Made by a program: the position numbers and the translations under genes. Positions 1 through 9,123 of a stretch of DNA of 64,000 nucleotides are shown here, in pieces; position 1 is the first letter of the stretch, and the number at the start of each line of letters is the position of its first letter. The notes under the pieces are model-generated. The model was not told the DNA's origin. It saw only the letters and a list, made by a program, of their open reading frames with translations, and did not search any database. The stretch lies in the NCBI GenBank assembly GCA_964016885.1, contig OZ024744.1, forward strand, positions 68,771,278 to 68,835,277, in the 5' to 3' direction. This stretch comes from Eledone cirrhosa (Eukaryota; Mollusca; Cephalopoda; Octopoda; Eledonidae).

Positions 1-1525
1 TCACCTGTCGGAACCGTTCAACATCATGCGCTCGGTCCGCCAAGGATGTCCCCTCTCGTCCCTCTTGTACGTATTGACTCTCGAGCCATTACTGCACGAA
101 CTGGAGACGTTGAGGGGAGTCCCGCGCGAACTAGGATGCGGAAGATCCGTGTCAGCATATGCGGACGATGTCACCGTAGTGGTGTCGAACGCCAAACACA
201 TCGAGGCGATCGGCACTACACTAAGAGAATACGAAGCGGTGACAGGAGCAATGATCAACCAGGAAAAGTCAGTGGGCCTGCAGCTCGGCACCTGGAGAGG
301 CAGGTCCATGCCGTCCAACAGCGTCGTCGGGCGCTGGACGGACGGACCGGTTAAATTGCTAGGGGTCTGGTTCGGTCCGGACCTCCAGACGGACAAAAAC
401 TGGGACGAGGTGACGAGCAGGGTGGCTTCTCTCACCCAGAAATGGGCGGAGAGGAAGCTATCCCTGAAAGGTCGAGCGGAGGTGGCTAACGCGTACATCG
501 CGTCTGTCATCTGCTACCGCCTAACCGTCGTACCTTGTCCTAAGCCTCGCCTGACTGCGCTGGAGCGTTTGCTCTTTCGCTTTTTGTGGAAGGGACGTGC
601 TCCGATGGTCAGGCGGTCCATCTGTTGTCAACACCCGCTACGTGGAGGGCTGGGCATGCCGTGGCTGATGATGCGCAGGCACGCGCTCAGGCTACGACAT
701 CTCCACCTCTTCCTCGACGGTGATCAGGTGTGGTCGCCGTTTGCTAGACGCGTTTTTCCCCAGCTCGTTTCCTTGACGGAGCTGCAGTCCTGGGTCAAGC
801 GAAGACCGAGAGGGAGCGCCTGGAGACTGGAATGTCTTCAGGCGCTCACAGCCCTCGACCAATCGGGCAATGTGATCGGTGGAAACTCCACCTCGGCGTT
901 CTATAGAGGATTAGTGGAGGGGAAGAGCGACGACGTACTTGGGGAAACTCTAGGCGTCGACGAAAATCAACTAGCCAATCTCTTCGGAAGAACTTTCGGG
1001 CCAGGGCCTATGGACAACTTCCAGAAATCTCTGGCCTGGCAGTGCTACCGAGGAGCCTTGCCAGTTCGGGATAAACTCTACAGGCATGGAGGTGCCGTCA
1101 GCCGGGCATGTCCGAGATGCGCGCAGGGCGACGAAACCGTCCTGCACGCACTCGTCCAGTGTCCGAAAATTGCTGACTTGTGGGTTTATGTCGAACACCT
1201 GCTGTCGCGTTTAGGACGGATCCAGCTATCATCTGAGTCTATCGTGAGGATTTCCCCGCCCTCCTCCTTTAGCCGGGAAGGGCAGGCAGTTTTTATCTGT
1301 CTGGTGGCCATGGCGAAAGAGATAGTATGGTGGACACGTTTGAAAGGGCTGAAGACGAGCACTTACCTCTTCGGTGATGCTCTGATTGACTTTTTCAAAT
1401 TTCATTTGAAAAGGAAAATCAGAGTAGAGAAGGAAGTGCTCTCTTCCCAGCATTTTGTTGAAAGATGGGTGAGAGAAGAAAGAATGGCCCGAGTGAATGG
1501 GCCGACTCTGAGTATATATCTGTAA
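1..1525 (+). CDS. Tx1/L1-like LINE reverse transcriptase (ORF2, C-terminal part, 5' end outside window)
   Basis: Enzyme of a non-LTR retrotransposon that copies element RNA into DNA at a nicked target. The frame is open from the left edge; the first ATG in the window is at 26, but residues before it continue the frame, so the true start lies upstream. Counting from that ATG, RQGCPLSS is at residues 5-12 and the catalytic YADD at 45-48. A zinc-binding zf-RVT segment follows at about 362-380 (CPRC, then H and C), after the family-typical GALPVRDKLYRHG. The reading frame runs 499 codons to a TAA without interruption, whereas the related copy at 9124-11000 is broken in several places. The N-terminal endonuclease and the first half of the RT lie outside the window. 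The Tx1/L1 assignment rests on the combination of YADD and zf-RVT motifs; a related LINE clade cannot be excluded. Confidence 0.82.
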   Translation, partial: HLSEPFNIMRSVRQGCPLSSLLYVLTLEPLLHELETLRGVPRELGCGRSVSAYADDVTVVVSNAKHIEAIGTTLREYEAVTGAMINQEKSVGLQLGTWRGRSMPSNSVVGRWTDGPVKLLGVWFGPDLQTDKNWDEVTSRVASLTQKWAERKLSLKGRAEVANAYIASVICYRLTVVPCPKPRLTALERLLFRFLWKGRAPMVRRSICCQHPLRGGLGMPWLMMRRHALRLRHLHLFLDGDQVWSPFARRVFPQLVSLTELQSWVKRRPRGSAWRLECLQALTALDQSGNVIGGNSTSAFYRGLVEGKSDDVLGETLGVDENQLANLFGRTFGPGPMDNFQKSLAWQCYRGALPVRDKLYRHGGAVSRACPRCAQGDETVLHALVQCPKIADLWVYVEHLLSRLGRIQLSSESIVRISPPSSFSREGQAVFICLVAMAKEIVWWTRLKGLKTSTYLFGDALIDFFKFHLKRKIRVEKEVLSSQHFVERWVREERMARVNGPTLSIYL

Positions 1526-1798
1526 ACTAAAGGTGGAAAACTGGGAGAGGGCACTTGCCTTGGTGGTCAGGGTCATTGTGGCTTTTTACTGGGCTTTCTC
1601 CACAAATGTCCCTCCGAAGTCTCCCCCCTATTGGGGAATTTTTCATTGTTATTTTCATTGTTATTTTTGTTACATCCTCTGTTTTTGTTTTTTTACACGC
1701 AGAAATGCCCATTTGTACCGTCCTGCATTGTCCTGCACTGTCCTTAATGTCTACTTTATGTAAACCCTTGTGGTTAATAAAGAAATCATTATTATTAT
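1526..1798 (+). mobile_element. 3' UTR and 3' end of the Tx1-like LINE
   Basis: Non-coding tail between the LINE stop codon and the (ATT)n tract. It ends with an AATAAA-like signal in TTAATAAAGAAATCATTATT. The second copy ends almost identically (CCAATAAAGAAACCATTATT near 10985-11005). The shared junction places the element end just before the trinucleotide repeat, so this LINE carries an (ATT)n tail rather than poly(A). Confidence 0.7.
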
Positions 1799-1924
1799 TA
1801 GTTCTTATTATTATTATTCGTTCTTATTATTAGTTCTTATTATTTTTATTAGTTCTTCTTCTTATTATTATTATTATTAGTTCTTCTTCTTCTTATTATT
1901 ATTATTATTGTTATTGTTATTCCT
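1783..1924 (+). repeat. (ATT)n microsatellite with GTTCTT interruptions
   Basis: Imperfect ATT tract separating the Tx1-like LINE (left, plus strand) from the Dong-like LINE (right, minus strand). It can be read as the 3' tail of both elements, which point towards each other here. Confidence 0.9.
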
Positions 1925-1995
1925 TGAATCTCAATCATTGATGTTGGTTAACTGGAAAGTCCGTTGGATTGAATATCAAGCCACTACCTGCAGCC

Positions 1996-2184
1996 TCAGA
2001 TATTCAGGACGTATCGGAGGGTTCTTGCTGTTCCAAGCAAGCATGCCTTTTGAAGCGTTCCAAAAAGCGTGAAGGGGCCGATTTTCTTTAACCATCCCTG
2101 GAAACTTTTGGAGATAGTCCCCAGTGCGCCTATGACAATCGGGATCACTTTGACTTCATGGCAGTTCCAAATCCTTTTCACCTC
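1996..2184 (-). pseudogene. C-terminal 62 codons of the Dong-like protein, cut off by one UAG
   Basis: Directly after the UAG the same frame continues with EVKRIWNCHEVKVIPIVIGALGTI in family-typical sequence (read as two pieces: EVKRIWNCHEVKV and IPIVIGALGTI) and ends in TGA at 1996. The truncated copy at 11025-11280 encodes the same segment (KRIWNCHEIKV, then GALGTISKSF), which shows that this region belongs to the protein. The UAG is therefore a single nonsense lesion or, less likely, a read-through site. Confidence 0.75.
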
Positions 2185-5100
2185 CTACTTTAGGTCCTGG
2201 TATCGCTTAATTTTCTCCCTCTCCTTCTCTTGCACTCTCGTGTCGAACGGGCAGGCCACATCCACAATCAGGCACGATCTTTTTTCTTTGTCCACAACCA
2301 CCAGGTCAGGTCTATTGTGTTCCAGTTTTTTGTCCGTCTGTATCCTAAAATCCCACAGCACCTTCACCTGATTGTTCTCCATCACCGCCTCTGGCCTATG
2401 CTCATACCATTTCTCAGAATGTGGTAGATTGTTTACTTTGCACAGGTGCCAGTGGATCACCCTGCCCTTCACATCATGTCTCCAGCCCTTATAGTGGGTC
2501 TGGGCTAGGTGTTTACACTCGGACACAATGTGAGCCACAGTCTCCTCTCTCTCTCCACAGATCCTGCACAGTGGGCTAGCCTCCTCCTTGTAGATATGGT
2601 GCTTCAACCACTTCGTTTTGAGGGCCTGCTCCTGCGCAGCCATTAGCATTCCTTCTGTAGCCTTTTTGAGGTCTCCTCTTCTCAACCAGTTCCATGTCTG
2701 TGGATCTCTAAATTCAGTTTTCTCAAAGAAGGTACTATGAAGGGATTTTCCCTTAAGGCTGCTCTTCCTCCTTGATGTTATTTCCTCCCTGGACATCCCC
2801 TGGCCTACTGTCCCCTCCTTCAGTACAGTTCTGAGCATTGGCTCCTTACTATAGGTCACGTATTTGTATAGGTTGTTTTTCTCCATCTGAACACAGTCCT
2901 CTATGCTGATAAGACCTCTTCCACCCTCAGATCTCCTTAGGTAGAGTCTATCGACATCACTCCTCTTGTGGAACATGTTGTAGATAGTCAATAGCTTCCT
3001 AGTCTTCCTATCCATTTCTTTTTGTTCAGCAACATTCCATCTCAGAATTCCCGCACTGTACCTAATAATAGACACAGCTCGGGAATTTACTGCGCTTATG
3101 GCATTTCTGCTGTTCAGATGTGACTTCAATACGCTCCTTACTCTCCGAATGTATTCAGTTCTTAACAATTCCTTCATTTTTTGGTTCTTTATGCCATCAG
3201 CCTCCAGAACGCCCAAATACTTGTATCCTTCCTCAGAGTCAATTTCCTTTATCATCTCACCTGTTGGTATCTGGATCCCGTTACTTCTGCTCAACCTACC
3301 CCCCTTCATCACAATGACTCCACATTTACCAATACCAAACTGCATACATATATCACTGCTGAAAATACGGACAGTGTCAACAAGCACATCCAACTCCTTC
3401 TCACTTTTCCCGAAGAGCTTAAGATCGTCCATGAAGAGGAGGTGATTGATGGTAAGCTCTCCCCTTCCCAACTTGTATCCTGCTCTCACTTTTCGCAGCA
3501 TAATGGTCAAGGGCATCAGGGCAAGGACAAACAACAGAGGGGACAGGCTATCTCCCTGGAAGATACCTCTCTTGATCTTCACGCTTCCCAAGGATACTCC
3601 AGTTGATGTCAACTCTGTCTCCCAGGACCCCATACTCCTGCCCAGCAACTGTCTGATGTTATCTGCCACCCTGAAGATCTCCAGGCTTTTGGTGATCCAG
3701 AAATGAGGCACCATGTCAAATGCCTTTCTGTAGTCTATCCATCCCATGGCAAGATCAGTGTGTCTCCTCCTGCAATTCCCCATTACCATCTTATCAATAA
3801 GCAACTGGTCCTTTGTACCACGTGACTTCTTTCGGCATCCTTTCTGTTCGTCCGGTAACAAGTTGTTTGTGTGGAGGTGATGGCAGATTTCCTCAGACAC
3901 AATGCTCGTCAACAGTTTCCACATTACGGGCAGACATGTGATAGGTCTATAGTTGGTAGCATCATTACCCTTGATTCGGTCTTTCATTATCAGAACTGTG
4001 GTACCTTTTGTCAACCACTCTGGCACCTCACCCGACACCAAGCAGTCATTGAACATGGCCGTCAGCTTCGGGTGGAGGGATGTTAAATGTTTAATCCAAT
4101 ACCCCTGCACACCATCTGGGCCTGGTGATTTCCAGTTGGTTAGTTTTTTGGCTTGCCCCTTAAGAGTTTCAACTGTGATACTCAAATCAGTCTGTTGCTG
4201 TGCCTGCTCACCGATCTCCCTCTGTACTGTCTCAATCCACCCTGCCTGGGCATTGTGTCTAACATCCCGCTCCCATATTCCTCTCCAGAATGTTTTAGTT
4301 TGTTCCGCCCCAGGGATCAAGTCGTTGCCTCCTTCTTTGGCCTCAAGCTGTCCAAACAGCATCTTCTGGTTGTTGTCGAACATGCGGTTCTGTTTATACT
4401 GACTGACTCTGTTCTCGTATCGCCTGATTTTGGCACTCTTTGCTACAATGCGTTGCTTCAATTCCTCTATGATAATATTTAGCTTTTTACTCCTAGTTTT
4501 GTATTTTATTTCCAGTCTATTTTTAGTGCCTATGTTTTTTAGTGTCCCATTCAGTAGTGACTCAAGCTTTCCTATGTCATTTCTCATTTCCCCGATTTGC
4601 CCACTCAGTCGCTTCTTCCACCACGGCTCTGCTCTTTCTTGTCTGTTGTTTCCTCTCGCTTTTATACCAAGTAGTTTCCTCACCGTATTTGCTGTTGCTC
4701 TGAGGATATTGTTGCACTGGTGAAGGCTCCTCGCCTCAAGGTATGGGATGACTTTGTTTACCTTAGCTGTTGTTTCTTTTAACTTTTTCCTGTCTACAAA
4801 TCTTAGGTTCATAGGTCTCCCACTATCATTGTTCAATTCATCTACCACTAAATTTAGGATGTCAACCGAATCTTGTCCTAGCCCGTCAGCATTCATCTCC
4901 TCAGTGGCCGTATCTCTGTTCCAGGTATTATTTATCTCAGTACTCAGATCATTGTCTGCTTCGGGTGGTTCCTCCGTTCTCAGGACCTCCTCACCTTCAT
5001 TTCCCACCGGCTCGCTTGTCTGGCATACTACACCCGCCATCTCCAAGCCATTCTCTCTGCTCAGTTCCTCCAGTTCCAGCTCGCTTATCCACCCATTAGT

Positions 5101-5361
5101 TCTTATTACCCGAGCCTGCCCGGCCAATTTTTGTTCATCTAATTTAAATAAACCAATCTCGTTCCAGATGTTATGCATCCGTCTCCTGTAGCCCCTCTCC
5201 TTGGGGTTACTTTTCAGGTAGCATTGCATAACAGTTCTATTCAATTCTTTCGTCCAGTTGGTTCTGGCCCCTTTCCTTCTTCTCCTTCCTCCAACATCAG
5301 CAGTATTTGGTTGACAGTCAGGTTCCTGCTGCTGAGCCAGTCTGTCACATGAGTCTGTCAC
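2185..5361 (-). CDS. Dong/R4-like polyprotein: reverse transcriptase plus restriction-like endonuclease
   Basis: Single 1,058-codon frame of a target-specific LINE. The N-terminal third has a basic stretch (RRRRKGARTNWTKELNR) and a domain I know from R4/Dong-type proteins but cannot name. The RT core has KSPGPDG (about residue 410), DYRKAFD, GIFQGDSLSP and the catalytic FMDD (about 641). Near the C-terminus are a CX2CX8HX4C zinc knuckle (about 929-948) and the restriction-like endonuclease signature RPDLVVVD ... LIVDVACP (about 1015-1040). The called start is GTG. No in-frame ATG precedes residue 45, and a stop lies two codons upstream of the GTG, so initiation is unclear; related RLE-type LINEs are known to use unusual 5' ends. 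The frame ends at a UAG at 2185-2187, but homologous sequence continues in the same frame (next entry). Confidence 0.85.
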   Translation of the reverse strand: MTDSCDRLAQQQEPDCQPNTADVGGRRRRKGARTNWTKELNRTVMQCYLKSNPKERGYRRRMHNIWNEIGLFKLDEQKLAGQARVIRTNGWISELELEELSRENGLEMAGVVCQTSEPVGNEGEEVLRTEEPPEADNDLSTEINNTWNRDTATEEMNADGLGQDSVDILNLVVDELNNDSGRPMNLRFVDRKKLKETTAKVNKVIPYLEARSLHQCNNILRATANTVRKLLGIKARGNNRQERAEPWWKKRLSGQIGEMRNDIGKLESLLNGTLKNIGTKNRLEIKYKTRSKKLNIIIEELKQRIVAKSAKIRRYENRVSQYKQNRMFDNNQKMLFGQLEAKEGGNDLIPGAEQTKTFWRGIWERDVRHNAQAGWIETVQREIGEQAQQQTDLSITVETLKGQAKKLTNWKSPGPDGVQGYWIKHLTSLHPKLTAMFNDCLVSGEVPEWLTKGTTVLIMKDRIKGNDATNYRPITCLPVMWKLLTSIVSEEICHHLHTNNLLPDEQKGCRKKSRGTKDQLLIDKMVMGNCRRRHTDLAMGWIDYRKAFDMVPHFWITKSLEIFRVADNIRQLLGRSMGSWETELTSTGVSLGSVKIKRGIFQGDSLSPLLFVLALMPLTIMLRKVRAGYKLGRGELTINHLLFMDDLKLFGKSEKELDVLVDTVRIFSSDICMQFGIGKCGVIVMKGGRLSRSNGIQIPTGEMIKEIDSEEGYKYLGVLEADGIKNQKMKELLRTEYIRRVRSVLKSHLNSRNAISAVNSRAVSIIRYSAGILRWNVAEQKEMDRKTRKLLTIYNMFHKRSDVDRLYLRRSEGGRGLISIEDCVQMEKNNLYKYVTYSKEPMLRTVLKEGTVGQGMSREEITSRRKSSLKGKSLHSTFFEKTEFRDPQTWNWLRRGDLKKATEGMLMAAQEQALKTKWLKHHIYKEEASPLCRICGEREETVAHIVSECKHLAQTHYKGWRHDVKGRVIHWHLCKVNNLPHSEKWYEHRPEAVMENNQVKVLWDFRIQTDKKLEHNRPDLVVVDKEKRSCLIVDVACPFDTRVQEKEREKIKRYQDLK

Positions 5362-5365
5362 ATGA

Positions 5366-5366
<1 letters not shown>

Positions 5367-5411
<45 letters not shown>

Positions 5412-5423
5412 GTTATTATTATG
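5367..5423. repeat. (ATT)n microsatellite at the 5' end of the Dong-like element
   Basis: About 19 ATT units with one GTT interruption. It abuts the first bases of the Dong-like element and is presumably the target-site repeat. Confidence 0.9.
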
Positions 5424-5490
5424 GGGGTTTTTTCTCGTGCAATGGCCATACTCGATAACGAGGGGGCAGCCATCATGTATGTATATATCT
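5424..5490 (+). repeat. Dispersed repeat flank, copy 1
   Basis: Contains GGCCATACTCGATAACGAGG followed by GGCAGCCATCATGTATG. The same sequence follows the decayed composite at 11328-11400, and a diverged copy lies at 6433-6494. It includes a short CTCGATAACGAG hairpin. It is part of an unidentified repeat family into which the (ATT)n nest is embedded. Confidence 0.6.
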
Positions 5491-6900
5491 TCTTCTGGTT
5501 TTATAATTTAACAAATGTTTACCAATAGAGAGACAGAGAGGTTTCTAACATAGACACACGACTCTCCTCTCATTGGAATTTACACAACATCAACTAGGTA
5601 GATATGTCTGCATGCATGCATGTGTAGATATGGATGTTATTGTATGTGTGGATGTGGATGTTTTGAGTTGTATGTGTGCATGTGTATATGCTTTGCATCT
5701 GTTCATGTGTATATGCAGTTATTAGATGCAAAATCTTTGGAATTATGTATGTATGTATGTATGAATTGTGTATGTTATGTATGTATGTATGTATGTATGT
5801 ATGTATGTATGTATGTATGTATGTATGTATGTATGTATGTATGTATGTATGTATGTATGTATGTCAGGTCACCAGTTGGTGCTACTGGTAACATGTATCC
5901 CAGTACAACCTGTCTCATGGTCGGGTCGTTGGCGACTAAACTGGCAACCCCGCCAAGGTTTCTTGGTGAGGAGGGTGACTTTGGACATCCTGCAGGACTA
6001 AAAACAAAACCTGTCAAAGGGCAAAGGAGCTCTTAAGAGTCAATGGCCATCCAAAATCACCGGGAGAGATGACCCCTCAGCCTTTGTCAAGGCAGAATTC
6101 TAGGAGAAAGAAAACTCTGATATAACACCTGCAACCCTGATGGTATCCAATGATGTTGATTTGTTCTTCTTTTTGGTAAATATCATCTTGGTTAAGAGAG
6201 TGGGACTGGCTTTGTGCAGTGCCTTTGCTCACTATAAAAGCTTCACGGCACAGGCATTGCTTTATATCTGGAGATCTCTCTGCACTTGTCGTCACATGGT
6301 ACCATGGGCCCAGCACTATGTGTCAATAATTGTCACAAGTGTAGTGTTTGTACCAGAGTTTTCAAGTCGCTGGCTGGACTAAAAAGTCACACTCGTTCAG
6401 CGCATCGGTAGGGGTTCTCCTACATGGATATAAAGTAGTGGCCGTACTCGAAAACGAGTTGGCAGCCACCATGTATGCATGTATGCACGATATATGTAGG
6501 GAGCCTATAGATCGGACAACACACGCTGTCTTTTTCGTTGGGTAAGTTTGAATTAATTTTTGTATTCTGAAAATCAAAATACAACAAAATCTTTGTTCAC
6601 TGGACTCTGGAAATAACCTGTCAGAAGTTGGGAAAGTTACACAAATATGATCATATATTTTTCTAGTGCAATCGTTATTTACATTTTACATTTTACATTG
6701 AATTACATCTCAATATAACATGGCTAAATTTCAAATTTTGAAAAAAGAAGGAAACGGACAAATAAAGTAGATACTCTCACTGCCCCTCGCCACCACAATA
6801 ACATCTACACTACATTTACACCACATTTACACCACATTTACACTCACACAAGTCAATATCCTATCTAGACTAAAGTCACTGACCTGCTACCGGGCCCCCT
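5491..6900. other. Intergenic DNA with a (TATG)n tract; no gene seen
   Basis: A (TATG)n/(ATGT)n microsatellite runs from about 5744 to 5864. The remainder (5491-5743, 5865-6432, 6495-6900) has no recognisable coding motif. Position 5550 carries a short GTTTCTAACATAGACACA motif that recurs near 18835. Long frames over the tetranucleotide tract translate to YVCM repeats and are artefacts. Confidence 0.6.
6433..6494 (+). repeat. Dispersed repeat flank, diverged copy 2
   Basis: GTGGCCGTACTCGAAAACGA followed by GTTGGCAGCCACCATGTATG. It matches the flanks at 5424 and 11328 with several substitutions but lacks an adjacent (ATT)n tract, showing that the family exists without the LINE nest. Confidence 0.5.
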
Positions 6901-6917
6901 ACTCTGTGTTGAATGTG

Positions 6918-6921
<4 letters not shown>

Positions 6922-6981
<60 letters not shown>
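6922..6981. repeat. (TA)n microsatellite
   Basis: About 30 uninterrupted TA units. Confidence 0.95.
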
Positions 6982-6986
<5 letters not shown>

Positions 6987-7728
6987 GTGTATAATGGTAG
7001 GTATGGTGCTTCCATAGGCGGTATGCCAAAATTAGCACTCAATATTCATACAGAGTAGAGTGTGAATAGTATTAAAAAAAACGCAAAATCAGTTTATTGC
7101 GTGTTACAATTGTTTCGCCGACAGGTAGCTCGAGGCATGATCACTGTATGAATCTGGCTGATTCTACGGCTGCAGGTTCCTTCGGACACGGGTAGTTCGT
7201 TCGGAGCAAATTTTCTCACTGGGGTGTTATCGTCAAAAAACACCTTCAAAAAACATCTTCCACTCTTGTCATACCATTGGCTGTTTGTTATTCTACGTCA
7301 TCTTAAGTTCTGGTCACTATTTACTGCTACACGGGTCATCAGCCATTTTTCCGTCTGACACACTTCAATGGAGTCATGCTGCGTTCGGTATCTCACACGT
7401 CTGTTCACACTCCAGAGTATGTACCCACAAATGGGTGTGTGTGTGGGCGCATACGTACACCCACATAGGACAGGGTTTGTCTATGTGTTTATATACGGGT
7501 GTATATAAATTTGTGTATATATAGACGTGGGTGTCTGCGCGTGTATATATATGTTGTTATTTTTATTTTTATCCTTTATACTCTTCCCTTCATTCTACAC
7601 ATCTCACACATCTTATACACACCACGCATCTCAACGTACACCCACTTACATCTCTCTCTCCACCACCGGACCTTGTTACCCGGAGATTTACCCATTTGCA
7701 TTGTCGAGGCTTCCAAACGACTTAAAGA

Positions 7729-7731
<3 letters not shown>
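6982..7731. other. Unassigned intergenic DNA
   Basis: No coding or repeat family recognised. There is a pyrimidine- and CA-rich stretch around 7560-7660 with a run of short ACACATCTC-like repeats. Confidence 0.5.
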
Positions 7732-7768
<37 letters not shown>

Positions 7769-7769
<1 letters not shown>

Positions 7770-8240
7770 TAGCCGAATTACCCGCGCCTTGCTGCGTTTC
7801 GCACATTTTTTCATTTTTTTGTAAGAAAATGATGATTGATTTAAAATCAGTGATATAATTTATGGAGAAAAACTCTGCATTTCAATATTACTCAACGTAA
7901 GATGTAATGTATGAAAAATTGGAACACATTTTTTGTAATATATCAAATCCAAATTACATTATTAAATCTTATTCTTATTTTGTTTTTTGTAAATAATTTT
8001 TTTCAAAATGTCAATCCAAAACTTTTGTGAAGAGGCATCATTTCTTGTCATTTACCTATGGTTTAAATTTCAGATAAATCGAAGGGAAAAAAAATTTCAA
8101 CGGGGGTTTGTGCCTCCGGGGAACGGTTTGATTAAAATGAAATATACTTATACAAGTACCCTGGGCAATGTAGTTTCAGAATATATTTGGTTATGGGGTC
8201 TATCTCCGAAAACCATACAAACAGACAGGAACTATAACTT
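7769..8240 (-). mobile_element. Helitron-like non-autonomous element, 3' end on minus strand (putative)
   Basis: Read on the minus strand it ends AAGGCGCGGGTAATTCGG-CTAG followed by T. This is the GC-rich subterminal segment plus CTAG/T expected of a Helitron 3' terminus. The other side runs out near ACAAACAGACAG and AACTTTCTATATATG, next to a microsatellite. No 5' TC terminus could be fixed and there is no coding sequence. Similar ends occur at 19974, 54052 and 61515. Confidence 0.4.
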
Positions 8241-8242
8241 TC

Positions 8243-8245
<3 letters not shown>

Positions 8246-8276
<31 letters not shown>

Positions 8277-8298
8277 TGTATGTATGTATGTATGTATG

Positions 8299-8378
<80 letters not shown>

Positions 8379-8388
8379 TGTGTGTGTA
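8246..8388. repeat. Compound (TATG)n(TA)n(TG)n microsatellite
   Basis: Three successive simple repeats: TATG about 8246-8303, TA to 8340, TG to 8388. Frames read through it are artefacts. Confidence 0.95.
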
Positions 8389-8439
8389 TATATTTCCCTG
8401 GATTTCAAAAAATCTGTGGATAAAATCTCTGTTTAACAC

Positions 8440-8622
8440 TTGTAACACACAATAAATTGAGTTCAGATGCATCACTGATTTTTCGTTTTATATTATATCA
8501 TACTCTGCTCTGTAAGAGCATAGAGTGCTCAACCGGCATAAGCCTATGGAAGCGCCTTAGCTACCATCAGACACACACACACACACACACATACACACAC
8601 TCACACACACACACATACACAC

Positions 8623-8712
<90 letters not shown>

Positions 8713-8945
8713 CGAAGGAAAGGTGGTAAGGAACCAGGTGGACCATAACGCACCAAAGTACTCAATACTTAGGGTAGTAGAGTGGGTAATGGGATAATGG
8801 GAACAAATAAGACCCCGACGGCTGAGCTCAAGCCGTTTCGACGGCTAATTCTGTACTCATGTACAGAATTAGCCGTCGAAACGGCTTGAGCTCAGCCGTC
8901 GAGGTCTTATTTGTTCCCATTATATATATATATATATATATATAT
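8440..8945 (+). repeat. Dispersed repeat with (CA)n(TA)n core and terminal perfect palindrome, copy 1
   Basis: Shares with 20590-21080 the blocks TCTGCTCTGTAAGAGCATAG, GTGGTAAGGAACCAGGTGGA and CCATAACGCACCAAAGTACT, then a long palindrome followed by (TA)n. The internal (CA)n (about 8571-8622) and (TA)n (8625-8711) tracts differ in length between copies. No protein is encoded; the family is unidentified. Confidence 0.65.
8795..8922. repeat. 128-bp near-perfect palindrome (62-bp arms)
   Basis: Arms 8795-8856 and 8861-8922 pair with a single mismatch around a 4-base TCAT spacer. The core GACGGCTGAGCTCAAGCCGT is shared with the palindrome at 20967-21078 and with a half-arm relic at 48903-48946. 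Confidence 0.92.
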
Positions 8946-9123
8946 AACACTCAGTCAAAATGACAAAATTTCAACCCCAACATCTGCAACATCTACAACA
9001 ACAACAACAACTGCGGCATCAAACAGTAAACAACGACAACATCAGCAACACCGTTTGTAGCAGTGTGGCAAAAACAACAGCACTAACAACAAGACCAGTA
9101 GCAGCAGTAGCGGCAGCAATAAT
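8946..9123. other. CAA/CAG-rich spacer
   Basis: Trinucleotide-rich sequence (CAACAACAACAA, AGCAGCAGTAGC) between the palindrome repeat and the second LINE. No gene. Confidence 0.55.

Larger units (their letters stand above)
1925..5366 (-). mobile_element. R4/Dong-like non-LTR retrotransposon, near full length
   Basis: On the minus strand the element begins directly at an (AAT)n tract (5367 and above) with almost no 5' UTR and ends in a second tract at 1783-1924. One long frame spans nearly all of it and is broken only by a single UAG. Dong-type elements are known to insert into TAA repeats, which matches both flanks. The 3' UTR (1925-1995) is shared with a truncated copy at 11025-11280. Confidence 0.75.

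Noticed and set aside
2069..5191. Plus-strand frames of 70-150 codons across the Dong-like element
   Set aside because: They are antisense shadows of the minus-strand RT-endonuclease frame, with no motifs of their own.
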